A DNA stretch of 64,000 nt from Planctomycetota bacterium (GCA_015075375.1 JABTUM010000002.1:1103393-1167392); one strand, 5' to 3'. Positions 27,301 to 35,138 are shown, counted from the first letter of the stretch. Numbers and translations: made by a program. The notes: generated from the letters alone by a model not told the origin.

Positions 27301-28081
27301 GCTCGATGCCTATAAAGCTAGCTGTGAAACTGGAATTTTTTCTTTGGGTGTGCAAGGCGGACAACTTGTAAGATCTAAAGTAACAGGAGAACAGGTTCGA
27401 AAGCTACATTCAGAACTCAGTTACTTGGTTGATTGGGCAAAAGATCGGTGTGTGTCAGTGAAGGAAGCGGAAATCCTAACCCATGAAGGTAAAAATGAGA
27501 TCTCTCGATTGATTGGGACTTCATCATTGGATTCAGCATTAGTTGCTAGAGGACGGAAATTTATTCTAGTTTCTGATGATGAGCGATTCCGGTCATTTGC
27601 TTTTAATGAATTCAAGGTTGTAGGTGTATGGAGCCAACCTATCCTACAATTTCTATTTAAAGCAGGAGAGATTACTGAAGAAAAGTATTCTTCACGAGTT
27701 GTTGAATTGATTGCCTTGAATTATAGATTTACCTCGGTGGATGAAGCCGTTCTATATAATGCGGCCGTTAGGTCTAATATGCTCCCAATTGGAGTTTTTA
27801 ATTTGGTTTCACATACCCTACAGGGGCATCAAACGGATTTGTCAGCTGTTGCAATTGCAGTTCGATTTTTTAAAAAGATACTACTGGAATCTGTTCTATC
27901 TATTCGGCGCGAGCAGTTGATATTACATGTTTTGGGAATGCTATTTATGGGTCGATCATCGAAAGATGTTTATACGAAATTGGGAAAATGTATTGAATCG
28001 GAATTTCTTCTTATCCCTGCGCATAAGAATGAATTAATACAAATTATTAAGAGTAGTCGCAAACTGCATGTGTCGTTTTAG
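24320..28081 (+). CDS. PDDEXK nuclease - TPR - GreA/B-C-like - PIN protein, putative defence effector
   Basis: Single polypeptide of 1253 residues. Residues 1-150 are a PD-(D/E)xK restriction-endonuclease-like domain: HFEDLCWDLW (E19), GVDV (D49) and VQCKGK (Q64-x-K66). Residues about 170-740 are degenerate TPRs (one clear unit: SNRCFCRRLKGNHKDAISDI). Residues about 795-850 (HPISKSLLNMRRNQDVLIR) resemble the GreA/GreB C-terminal domain. From about 950 (GFVLDIVSLITL, VTETTVDELKD, LVSDDERFRSFAF) it looks like a PIN ribonuclease. I recall this order as the TPR-GreAB-C-PIN conflict-system class; the nuclease domain resembles those on Avs/STAND defence proteins. The gene is visibly AT-rich with distinct codon use, so it is probably transferred. 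No partner gene or integrase is adjacent. Confidence 0.85.
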   Translation: MSNLTDYQLPPPSNWEHFEDLCWDLWKLELEDQNTTKNGRRGQTQNGVDVCGRRKCDGNYVGVQCKGKDNYTNQKLTISELRKEVDKAKLFRPKLNEFILATTAPKDAKIEEEARKLTKKLKTEWFSVHVFGWTDILARLDSYPALLAKYFTHQTSFIEYQNDQLLNSQLNTVRDLLNSHLPIQAITQLTKIRDAHWATCSNKIKYRITTQFGISYELQNNTSLAANYFIEALQFNPDDEDAKCRAAQGHLISDDIKSARELIRNILKVNPLSISGNTLKVIATPKSKPISSITKSIHKALQSNPRIQFSLAHIARDKAELDTAEDLLTSALKNTTEAKEQYQRFLADILMTKLQKRLALIELNQATAADREYMDSAHSLYSEVISAYTNKEMNSSLAEAHSNRCFCRRLKGNHKDAISDIEIAIQLDPKNPRYAIMRAHLAKDVGDTELARTKFEELLPAVSNHDALLGLAATYHESGMDLKALEVLSSQAFLDLSDSTMLESSLLKIRALLNCDREAEALAEISRISKKAEAKIIKHLCMSWVYAKRGNTKDCIETLGEAAQCIDQSTPVHHIARVAEAFFSYGDYQNAMMLYNYFVNRDQFTQYSKKLLFCMYKCEKMSTVVKFCKTLRKNGYSDAFIIEIEASVYIQMSAINELRTLCLDYLANNPSDLHIRLLLLQNGGEDLPDHVINHLLESEIDLNKVDMDDAIAASHLFSHRGFFEIAVELAYRIRKKYFKVAKAHLSYVMLFFKRPNDRNDWINYDSVSIDCSVLCRDKRTKQETWYTIVSEDCDPLAGEYDAHHPISKSLLNMRRNQDVLIRKDSFGEVVVEILDIRHKFVYAFNQSCEHFQTWFPDVPGLWKINVGSTEKEMKEAFDIIRQSLERSEKDVSQAVEFYSKGAFTLGSVCRVTNSNMLDVWSSLVRQPKVGIRSCNFYNYSIENSNLKTIEDASGFVLDIVSLITLNALKSLEDIKNLNKPIVVTETTVDELKDKLDAYKASCETGIFSLGVQGGQLVRSKVTGEQVRKLHSELSYLVDWAKDRCVSVKEAEILTHEGKNEISRLIGTSSLDSALVARGRKFILVSDDERFRSFAFNEFKVVGVWSQPILQFLFKAGEITEEKYSSRVVELIALNYRFTSVDEAVLYNAAVRSNMLPIGVFNLVSHTLQGHQTDLSAVAIAVRFFKKILLESVLSIRREQLILHVLGMLFMGRSSKDVYTKLGKCIESEFLLIPAHKNELIQIIKSSRKLHVSF

Positions 28082-29165
28082 GATACCGATCTCGTGATGG
28101 GGCAGAGTTCACGGCACCTTTCGATTCGCGCGGGGCGCGTTGGCGAACCTCCTCCTACCCTCAAGGGAGAGGGAAACGGAAGGGCGGCGGCGTTCGCCGG
28201 GGGTGGGGCGTGCCGACCGTTGAAGAACGCTCCCTCACGCCGGAGGGCATGGCGGCTTTGATCTCCCAGAGGCCCTCCTTGGAGGAGGAGAAACGGAGGG
28301 ACGGGTCCAGGGCGTTCCCCCGGGCGCCTTTCAGGCGGATGTCGTGCCGCCCGTACTGACGTTTATTGCGCGGGCTTGCTCACATGGCCACGGCGCCATG
28401 CTTTCGAGGCAGGCCGCTGGGGCCGCGCCGCGGCGCTCGCCTGCTGCGAGGAACCGGCCGTGGACCTTCAGGCTTGGTGGATCGCCGCGCGGGCGGATAA
28501 GCGCGGCAGGATTTCGATTATGGGCGGCGGATCGCGCGGGCGCGGAGGGCGTAAGGGCTCGGCCTGCGTTGTGGATTCCTTGGTTGTTTGGTAGGCACCT
28601 TCCCGGAGGGGAGAACGGAACCTCCCGGGACCGGCCGCCCGACCCAGGGGCGTTGGGGCGCGGAGGGCGCTAAGGGCGAGTTACATTAATCGCGCCTGCC
28701 CTCCCAGAGGAGAGGAAACGGCGGATGTCGTGTCCCCCCAGGCCAACCTCCGCGCCCCGCTGAGGCCTGGAGTCCCTCTGTACGGGCATTTTGATTCGCG
28801 CGGGCGCGGTGAAGAACCCTCCCTCACCCTGCCCTCTGAAACGCGGGCGTTGCGTTCTCACGCGCCGCGGCGCCATGGCTTTTCGAGGGCGCGGCAAGGC
28901 GCGAGTTCACGGGGATTTGATTCGCGCGGCGAGCGCCACCTCCCTGCTCCGCCTCGCTGCGCTTCCACCTTCGGGCGCTGCCCGGAACCGGCGACAAGCC
29001 CTCGGCGTTGGCAAGGAGGGAGGGCGAGATTCAGGGTTTTCGTAACGGGTGGCCTCTGTGGTTGGTCTGCCGCGGGCGCCGAGGAGATTAGCCAGGGGTC
29101 GCACGCACCGCGTGCGCGGACCAGGCCCTCGATACCAAGCACCCCGGCGGGTGCGGGAGCCGGCG
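28082..29165. repeat. Decayed interspersed-repeat region
   Basis: About 1.1 kb with no supportable gene. The unit GATTCGCGCGGGCGCG recurs in varied forms at 28123-28139, 28793-28809 and 28919-28933, and again at 29746-29763, usually preceded by GAGTTCACGG or a CATTT run and followed by CCTCC/CCTC-rich arms of imperfect palindromes. It resembles a scatter of degenerate REP/BIME-like units. It starts right after the stop of the AT-rich gene and returns to the GC content of the host. Confidence 0.6.
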
Positions 29166-29601
29166 ATGCCCTCCACTCACCTCAGCTTGCATTACCATCG
29201 TGTTCAGCGCGGAGGGCGTTATCCGCGGATCGAGCCGCTTGGATCGCGCCGGGGCGCGGAGGGCGATGCGTGCGGCAATTGAAGGGCATTCCCGAAGCGG
29301 TGGGCGGAACCGAGGACCACGTACATCTGTTGGTGGCCTGCGGGCCACGCACACGCTTGCCGATGTGCTGCGGGATATCAAAAAGGCGTCGTCGAACTGG
29401 GTCCATGACTCCGTGGGAAAGCGGATCTTTCAATGGCAAGAAGGATACGGCGCGTTCACCGTAAGCGCTCCGATGAGGGCGACGGTGGTCCGTTACATCC
29501 GTAATCAAGAGCGGCATCACCGGAAGCTGAGCTTCCAAGACGAATACCGCGACTTTTTGCGTAAGAGCGGCATGGCGTTCAAGGAAGAGCATCTTTGGTG
29601 A
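29166..29601 (+). pseudogene. REP-associated tyrosine (IS200/Y1-type) transposase remnant
   Basis: Reading three frames in turn rebuilds a RAYT transposase of about 145 residues. It begins MPSTHLSLHYH at 29166 (frame 3), continues VFSAEGVIRGSS after about two missing bases at 29199, then IPEAVGGTEDHVHLLV with the HUH-type histidines in another frame, and after one missing G near 29336 runs GLRATHTLADVLRDIKKASSNWVH to the stop. The catalytic-tyrosine region is VVRYIRNQERHHRK and the end is the family-typical EEHLW. At least three frameshifts make it inactive unless the assembly is wrong. Such enzymes mobilise REP palindromes; REP-like repeats lie on both sides. Confidence 0.88.
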
Positions 29602-29883
29602 TTCCTCGCGCCCTTCCAGGGCGCGCACGGATATTGGGGGCGGGCGTTCCCGGGGTGCGGGCGTGCCGCCCGACCCCGGGCTAATTTCCACGCGCCCCGC
29701 TGGGGCGCGGAGGGCGTAAGGGCGAGTTCACGGCAACGGCATTTTGATTCGCGCTGGGCGCGGGTTGTTTCGGGCACCTCCCCTGCCCCTCCTTGGCAAG
29801 GAGGGGAGAAGGGCGACGGCAAACCGCCCTCACCCTGCCCTCTCCCAGAGGGAGAGGGGAACGGAGGGGAGTCGGATCGGCGG
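29602..29883. repeat. REP-like palindromes flanking the transposase remnant
   Basis: 282 bases without a gene. Inverted repeats are CCCCTCCTT-GGC-AAGGAGGGG (29786-29806) and CCCTCTCCC-AGA-GGGAGAGGG (29838-29858). CCCCGGGCTAATTTCC near 29674 is related to the hairpin at 24169. A fourth GATTCGCGC unit lies at 29746-29763. The transposase remnant is directly upstream. Confidence 0.65.
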
Positions 29884-30540
29884 TCAATGAATGCCGGCGA
29901 GGCCGTGCATCAGATTGATGAGGAAGCCGGCCACCGCGGCCAGGATCAACCCGAGCAGGAGCGAGCCGAGTAGAAACGCGCTGAGCCCCAACACGATCCC
30001 ATGGACGCTCCGAACGACCGTCCGCATCTGCGTCCGCTTGATCCAAAGCACGAACGAGAACGCGGTCAGCACGGCCAGCGGAATCAGGAACGGTTTGGCG
30101 AGGTGGTTCCGCCAATGGTAGCCGGCGGAATCGATATACGCGGAGAAGGACGTATCGCTGGAACGGGGCTGCAACATATGCGCCGTGCCAAACCAGGCGG
30201 CCACGAGCAGGCCAAACAACACATAGGCCGGGATGCCGATGAGCGTATCCCACTTGCTTGGAACCGGCGGCGGCGCGGCGCGAGCCGGCGGCGGAACCGG
30301 ACGCGGCGGCGGCCGAGGGGGTTCGCGGCGCTCTTCCGCGGGCGGCGCTTGCGGCGCAGCGGGATCGAAGGCCGCCGCGCCCAGCACTTCGAGCGCCGGG
30401 GCAAACGTCGTGGGATGGGTGCCGATGAGCGTGTCGGCGCGGATCCTTCCGTGGCGAATGGCCTCCCGGATCAGATCCGCCGCTCGCGGGCCCGAGACCT
30501 TTCCGTCGGTGTCGATAAACCAGTACGGACCCGGATCCAT
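29884..30540 (-). CDS. GYF_2-domain membrane protein
   Basis: 218 residues from the ATG at 30540. Residues 1-55 match the bacterial GYF_2 domain: GPYWFIDTDGKVSGP and LIREAIRHGRIRADTLI are typical. A Pro/Arg-rich linker (about 65-105) follows. The C-terminal half has three hydrophobic helices (VLFGLLVAAWFGTAHML, FLIPLAVLTAFSFVLWI, IVLGLSAFLLGSLLLGLILA). The GYF_2 part is thought to bind proline-rich peptides and the helices place it in the inner membrane; the partner is unknown. The open frame extends upstream to 30690 through the tandem repeats, but that part (repeated SEGG/AQRR) is a repeat artefact. Confidence 0.8.
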   Translation of the reverse strand: MDPGPYWFIDTDGKVSGPRAADLIREAIRHGRIRADTLIGTHPTTFAPALEVLGAAAFDPAAPQAPPAEERREPPRPPPRPVPPPARAAPPPVPSKWDTLIGIPAYVLFGLLVAAWFGTAHMLQPRSSDTSFSAYIDSAGYHWRNHLAKPFLIPLAVLTAFSFVLWIKRTQMRTVVRSVHGIVLGLSAFLLGSLLLGLILAAVAGFLINLMHGLAGIH

Positions 30541-30597
30541 GAAGGTAATGATACCACACGGCTCGCGGGCGATTGCGTTTACTTCCCCCCTGCTCCG

Positions 30598-30719
30598 CCT
30601 TCGCTGCGCTTCCGCCTTCGCTGCGCTTCCACCTTCGCTGCGCTTCCACCTTCGCTGCGCTTCCACCTTCGCTGCGCTACGGCGCGACAAGCCGGCGCGA
30701 CAAGCCGGCGCGACAAGCC
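30598..30719. repeat. Two adjacent tandem-repeat arrays (17 bp and 13 bp)
   Basis: Nearly five copies of the 17-base unit CCTTCGCTGCGCTTCCA run from 30598 to 30679, then exactly three copies of GGCGCGACAAGCC from 30681 to 30719. A REP-like palindrome CCCTCCTT-GGC-AAGGAGGG follows at 30718-30736. A diverged single copy of the 17-base unit lies near 28950, so the array grew from a dispersed element. The arrays lie between the GYF_2 gene and the gene at 30766. Confidence 0.85.
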
Positions 30720-30765
30720 CTCCTTGGCAAGGAGGGGAGACGGCGGCGCGGAGGGGAGCCAGGTG

Positions 30766-31821
30766 CTACGGGCGCGGTGGATCGGGGATCGGCTGTTCGG
30801 AGATGGAAACGTCGTCGACATAGAGCGTCGCGGTTTCGTTCCCGTAGGCGTGGGCCGAAATCCCCACTTCCAGGTTGTTATAAATCACGTCGTTTAGGGG
30901 GAGCGTGCGGCCCTTGCACGAAACGATCTGCTTGCCGTCCTGCCACAGTTCGACGACGCCGTCGTTTTTCTCGCTAAGCGTGAAGTGCGCGTCCACGCGG
31001 ACCCACCGTTGAACGGGAAAGGCCGTCTCCTTGCCCTCGGGCTGGCGGTACACGGGCTTGTCGAGCCATTTTACTTCCGCGTCCAGATGCCCGGCCTCGT
31101 CGATGCGAATGCGAATACCTGGATAGCCCTTAAGCCACGAACTCTCCAGATCCATCAGCGTAAACGGGCGCGCGGAGCCTTCGATGAAGTACCACGCGCG
31201 GTAATAGACGTGGTCGCCGCGCACGAAGTGGAGCATCTCGGTGTCGAGCGAGGCCTTGGTGCAAACCATGTCATTGGACTTGGCTACGGCCACGCACTTC
31301 AAGGCGCCGCGCCCACCGTGAACTCGCGCCGTAGCAGGCTCAACCCGGTTGTCCAGAAACGCTCCGCCGCTCTTGAGTATCCTGCTCTTAAGTGCCACGT
31401 AATCTTTCACGTTCGGCGCCCTCGGCGATTGCAGCGTGAAGGAGGTCCATCCGCGCTGTTCGCCGATCAGTTCGGTTAGCTTCGTCACGCCCTCGAAGTC
31501 CTCGTGGAACGCTTTCTTCATGCGGTACGACTTTCCGTCGACGACTCGAAAGACCGCGCCTTCCTGAACGCGGTAATTCTTCTCCCGGTAACCCGGCTCG
31601 TAGATCGTATCGACGTACTCCCGCTTACCGTCGGAGGCCGCACGATATACCTTGCCCGCGACGATCTGGTAGGTCTCACCCTCGGCGGCAAAGGTGTGCT
31701 CGGCGGGGCCGGTGGGCGCGGGGCCGTGGTCTTCGCTGCGAGCGGTGAAGCCTCCCGCAATTAGGCAGAAGACCAGGATCGCGAGCAACAAAAGTCCAGC
31801 GATATAAGGCGATCGGGACAT
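30766..31821 (-). CDS. Membrane-anchored protein with lyase-like beta-jelly-roll domain
   Basis: 351 residues. The ATG at 31821 follows GGAGGAG and gives one N-terminal helix (YIAGLLLLAILVFCLIAGG). Residues about 35-110 are a Tyr-rich segment with internally similar strands (TYQIVAGKVYRA, NYRVQEGAVFRVVDGKSYRM). Residues about 115-350 resemble heparin-lyase I / polysaccharide-lyase jelly rolls (FHEDFEGV, VYYRAWYFIEG, VELWQDGKQIVSCKGRT, LYVDDVSIS). Catalytic residues cannot be assigned, so it may only bind glycans. Probably periplasmic and attached to the inner membrane. Confidence 0.68.
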   Translation of the reverse strand: MSRSPYIAGLLLLAILVFCLIAGGFTARSEDHGPAPTGPAEHTFAAEGETYQIVAGKVYRAASDGKREYVDTIYEPGYREKNYRVQEGAVFRVVDGKSYRMKKAFHEDFEGVTKLTELIGEQRGWTSFTLQSPRAPNVKDYVALKSRILKSGGAFLDNRVEPATARVHGGRGALKCVAVAKSNDMVCTKASLDTEMLHFVRGDHVYYRAWYFIEGSARPFTLMDLESSWLKGYPGIRIRIDEAGHLDAEVKWLDKPVYRQPEGKETAFPVQRWVRVDAHFTLSEKNDGVVELWQDGKQIVSCKGRTLPLNDVIYNNLEVGISAHAYGNETATLYVDDVSISEQPIPDPPRP

Positions 31822-31950
31822 GTCGAAGCTCCTCCCTCTAGCGGCGCTGGGGAACTTACCTTTTAGTATTCGACCGCGCAACTCTTTCCGTAAAGCGTGC
31901 TTCCGGCGCAACACCGGGTGTCCAGTTGGCGGTTACCGGCCAGGGCCAAG

Positions 31951-31990
31951 CGCCCTCATCCCCGGCCCTTTTCCTTGGGGAGAAGGGGGC
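31951..31990. repeat. REP-like palindrome downstream of punA
   Basis: CGCCCTCATCCCCGGCCC is followed by CCTTTTCC and GGGGAGAAGGGGGCGGG, an imperfect palindrome. The same unit occurs at 32972-33010 on the other side of punA, so the two copies flank that gene. Confidence 0.65.
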
Positions 31991-31994
31991 GGGT

Positions 31995-32825
31995 TCAAAG
32001 TTCGGCGATGAGGCGTTCGACGAGGCGGGTGAGGTGGGGTTCGGCGGCGTTGGCGGTGGCGATGATCGATTTAATGTCGGCGGGTTCGAGGGCGTCGGGG
32101 AGGCAGAGGTCGGTCACGATGCTGGCGCCGAAGACTTTAAGCCCGGCATGGACGGCGACGATGGTCTCCGGCACGGTGCTCATGCCCACCACGTCGGCTC
32201 CCATGGCCTGGAGCATGCGGTATTCGGCGCGGGTCTCGAGGCACGGTCCGGTGACGGCGACGTAGACGGCGCGGTGCGCGCGGATGCCTTCCTGGGTGCA
32301 GATGGCTTCGGCTCGGGCGAGAAGTCCGGGATCGTAGGGGCGGCTCATGTCGGGAAAGCGCGGGCCGAGGCGTTCGTCGTTGGGTCCGACGAGGGGGTTG
32401 ACGCCCATGAGGTTGATGTGATCGTCGAGGAGGACGAGGTCGCCTTTGCGGTGGAATTTGTTCATGCCGCCGCAGGCGCCGGAGAGGAAGAGGTATTGCG
32501 CTCCGAGCGCTTTAGCGACGCGGACGGGGAGCGTGACTTGTTCGAGGGTCCAGCCTTCGTAGAGGTGAAAGCGGCCGCTGAAGGCGACGACGGGGACGCC
32601 GCCGAGGGTTCCGGCGACGACTTCTCCGGCGTGGCTGGCCACGGTGCTGTGCGGAAAGTGGGGCACCTCGGCGTAGGGGAGCGTCTTGCGATCGGCAAGC
32701 TTGCCGGCGAGGCCGCCGAGGCCGGTGCCGAGGACGATGGCGGCTTGGGGCGGCTTCGGAAAGAGCGCGGAGCGGATCGCGGCGGCGGCGGCGGGGATGC
32801 GGTCGTGGAGGCTGAGGTCGGGCAT
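31995..32825 (-). CDS. punA: Purine-nucleoside phosphorylase
   Basis: 276 residues, trimeric type. Splits guanosine or inosine with phosphate in purine salvage. Motifs: AAIVLGTGLGGLAG (phosphate loop), VASHAGEVVAGTLGG, FSGRFHLYEGW, LFLSGACGGMN, VYVAVTGPCLETRAEYRM and VGMSTVPETIVA, which includes the purine-site residues. AAGGAAC lies six bases before the ATG. A related palindrome sits on each side of the gene (31951-31990 and 32972-33010). Confidence 0.95.
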   Translation of the reverse strand: MPDLSLHDRIPAAAAAIRSALFPKPPQAAIVLGTGLGGLAGKLADRKTLPYAEVPHFPHSTVASHAGEVVAGTLGGVPVVAFSGRFHLYEGWTLEQVTLPVRVAKALGAQYLFLSGACGGMNKFHRKGDLVLLDDHINLMGVNPLVGPNDERLGPRFPDMSRPYDPGLLARAEAICTQEGIRAHRAVYVAVTGPCLETRAEYRMLQAMGADVVGMSTVPETIVAVHAGLKVFGASIVTDLCLPDALEPADIKSIIATANAAEPHLTRLVERLIAEL

Positions 32826-32971
32826 GGGCGTTCCTTAAAAGATCGCGGGCAGGCGGGCAAGCGTAAACGGTAAGCGGCGAACGGTAAACGGCAGGGCGGG
32901 TTTCCGGCGAACGGCGAATAGCAGGGACTTTTCCCCTGCGGGCGAGACGCCCGCGCTACCGGACGGCAAAC

Positions 32972-33010
32972 CGCCCTCATCCCCGGCCCTTCTCCCTGGG
33001 GGAGAAGGGG
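32972..33010. repeat. REP-like palindrome upstream of punA
   Basis: CCCTTCTCCC (32987-32996) and GGGAGAAGGG (33000-33009), preceded by the same GCCCTCATCCCCGG as the copy at 31951. The rest of 32826-33092 has no gene and includes repeated GGTAAACGG/GGCGAACGG-type words. Confidence 0.7.
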
Positions 33011-33092
33011 GCATGGGCTGGGTTGCAGTTTCCGGTTTCCGGATTCCGGGAGCCCGTTAACCTCAAGGGCGAGTCTGAGGGGGAACGCTCGG

Positions 33093-33917
33093 GTGAAGCT
33101 GGGGACTCTGTTCGTGATCCTGACGGTGGTGTTCGTGTGCGTCCTGGCGCTGGGGGGTACATGGAGCTGGGGCGCGGCGGCGGGTGTGCTGGTGGGCGCC
33201 TGCTACGTGCTGGCGGGCGCGCTGTGGTTCGTCAACGAACGGTATTCGGTGGGTTCGGCGACTTGGCTGGAGCGGCATAACGCGGCGGTGGGGCTCTTGA
33301 ACGCGGGCCGGATCGAGGAGGCGCTGGCGGAACTGCAGCGGCTGGAACCGGAATCCCAGAAGCATCCGCTGGGTCACGCGACGTGCTTGGCGAATCTGAG
33401 CGCCGGGTACTTGCGCAAGGGCGATCCGGACCGGGCGATGGAGCTGGCCTTCGCGGGGCACGAGCTGCTGCCGGGGAAGCCGAAGAACGAGCAGCAGAAG
33501 CAGGTCGCGGCGCTGCTGCGCACGCGGCTGGCGCACCTTCACGCGCTGCTGAACGTCCCCGAATCGGCTCACGCGTGGCGCGAACGGGCGGCGGAGGCGG
33601 TGACGCCGAACAACCGGCACATGCTCTTCGAGACGGATATCGTGCTGAAGCTGCGCGCGGGTCAGGACGCGGCGGCGCTGGAGCAGTTGGCTCAGGACTG
33701 GACCGGCGCGGAGACGCAGTTGTATGTGGCTCAGTTGAAGCCGCTGCGCGTGCTGTGGGCGTTCGCGCTTTCGCGGCAGGCGCCGGGCGCGGAGCGGGAT
33801 GCGCGGATCGCGGACTTGCTGGCGGGGGCGCGGCCGATGCGCGCGGGAGAACTGGCCTATATGGGCGCGCGGTGGCCGGAGTTCGAGGCGTTTCTGCGGG
33901 AGCAGGGCTTGGGGTAG
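33093..33917 (+). CDS. Membrane-anchored TPR protein
   Basis: 274 residues from a GTG preceded by GAGGGGG. Two N-terminal hydrophobic helices (LFVILTVVFVCVLALGG, AAAGVLVGACYVLAGALWFV) are followed by TPR helices: WLERHNAAVGLLNAGRIEEALAELQ, ATCLANLSAGYLRKGDPDRAMEL and further pairs to the end. It resembles the anchored TPR protein at 21046 in layout. It heads the rightward cluster to 38896, 84 bases before the first glycosyltransferase, and may be cotranscribed. Function unknown. Confidence 0.78.
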   Translation: MKLGTLFVILTVVFVCVLALGGTWSWGAAAGVLVGACYVLAGALWFVNERYSVGSATWLERHNAAVGLLNAGRIEEALAELQRLEPESQKHPLGHATCLANLSAGYLRKGDPDRAMELAFAGHELLPGKPKNEQQKQVAALLRTRLAHLHALLNVPESAHAWRERAAEAVTPNNRHMLFETDIVLKLRAGQDAAALEQLAQDWTGAETQLYVAQLKPLRVLWAFALSRQAPGAERDARIADLLAGARPMRAGELAYMGARWPEFEAFLREQGLG

Positions 33918-34001
33918 GATTCCGGGTTACGGATTGGGGCTCGGGCGCGCGGACCTTGCCCGGCGGTTGGACATCCGGGGCGGCCGGGGTATACCTCCCG
34001 A

Positions 34002-35138
34002 ATGCCGGAACTCAGGCCCCTTTCGACTCTTCACGTCAGCACCGCGAAGACGTGGCGCGGCGGCGAGAATCAGCTCTACCTTTTAGCCAAGGGCCTGGCG
34101 GCGCGCGGGCAGCGGGTGCTGATCGTGGCTCCGCCGGACGCGCCGCTGCACGCTCGCGCGGCGGAAGCGGGCGTAGCGACGCGCGCGATGAAGCTCGGCG
34201 GCGGCTTGAACCCGGCGGGGTTGTGGCGGCTGACGAAGCTGCTGCGTGAAGTGCGTCCTGAAATCCTGCATCTTCATGACAGTCATGCGCTTACACCTGG
34301 GCAACTGGCCGGCCGGATGCTCCCGCGGGAGGCCTGCGCGGTGCTGGCGCATCGGCGGACGGCTTTTAAGATCCGGGGTCGCTGGAAGTACGCGGGGCGC
34401 GTGGACCGGGTGGTGGCGATCAGCGCGGCGGTGCGCGCGGAGCTGCTCGCGGCCGGCATCGCAGATCCTTCCGTGAACGTGATTTACAGCGGCTTGGAGC
34501 TTCCGGAGCCGCTGGCTCGGGAAGCTCCGGAGGCCGTGGCGTTGCGGGCGGAGCTGGGTGTGCCGGAAGGGGCGTTTTTGGTGGCTCACGCGGCGGCGTT
34601 GACTTCGGAAAAGCGGCAGGCGGATCTGATCGCGGCGGTGGCGTTGGCCGAGGAGCGGGTGAAGGCGGCCGGGGGCGCAGCGTCCAGCGAGATACACTTG
34701 GCTCTGGCGGGCAGCGGGGAACTGGAAGGCGCGCTGGCGGCGCTGATTTCCGAGCGTAACTTGAGGAAGCGAGTACACTTGCTGGGCTTTCGCCGGGATT
34801 TGCGGGGGCTTTGGGCGGCGGCGGACGCGGCGGCTTTCGTAAGCGAGGCCGAGGGCTTGTGCACGGCGCTGATCGAGGCGCAGGGCGCGGGTTTGCCTGC
34901 GGTGATCACGCGGGCCGGCGGGATGGTGGAAGTGGTGGAAAACGAGCGAACGGGGCTCACGGCCGAAGTGGGCGACGTATCCGGGATCGCGGGGGCGTTG
35001 GCGCGTCTGGCGGGCGACGCGGCGCTGCGGGTTCGGATGGGCCGCGCGGCGTCGGAGCGCGCGCGGCGGCTGTTCAGTTCGGACGCGATGGTGGACGGGA
35101 CGCTCGCGCTGTACCGCGAGCTTCGAGGAGTGCGCTGA
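34002..35138 (+). CDS. GT4-family glycosyltransferase
   Basis: 378 residues, GT-B fold. The N-terminal half starts LHVSTAKTWRGGENQLYLLAKGL, typical of retaining glycosyltransferases. The C-terminal half has VINVIYSG-like VNVIYSGLEL, LALAGSGELEG, VHLLGFRRDLRGLWAAADA and the donor-binding SEAEGLCTALIEAQGAGLP with the E-x7-E spacing, followed by TRAGGMVEVVENERTGL. Probably adds sugars to lipid A/core-type glycolipid, given that a heptosyltransferase-like gene follows 24 bases later and an LptF/G-like gene after that. Cytoplasmic, peripheral. Confidence 0.88.
   Translation: MPELRPLSTLHVSTAKTWRGGENQLYLLAKGLAARGQRVLIVAPPDAPLHARAAEAGVATRAMKLGGGLNPAGLWRLTKLLREVRPEILHLHDSHALTPGQLAGRMLPREACAVLAHRRTAFKIRGRWKYAGRVDRVVAISAAVRAELLAAGIADPSVNVIYSGLELPEPLAREAPEAVALRAELGVPEGAFLVAHAAALTSEKRQADLIAAVALAEERVKAAGGAASSEIHLALAGSGELEGALAALISERNLRKRVHLLGFRRDLRGLWAAADAAAFVSEAEGLCTALIEAQGAGLPAVITRAGGMVEVVENERTGLTAEVGDVSGIAGALARLAGDAALRVRMGRAASERARRLFSSDAMVDGTLALYRELRGVR

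Noticed and set aside
28730..29464. A 244-codon plus-strand frame in the repeat region
   Set aside because: Only its IPEAVGGTEDHVHLLV stretch is protein-like and belongs to the frameshifted transposase; the rest is repeat DNA.
30541..30690. N-terminal extension of the GYF_2 protein through the tandem repeat
   Set aside because: Repeated SEGG/AQRR text comes from the 17-base array; the GYF_2 domain starts exactly at the ATG at 30540.
30598..30719. The tandem arrays as a CRISPR
   Set aside because: Units are contiguous with no unique spacers and no cas genes are near.
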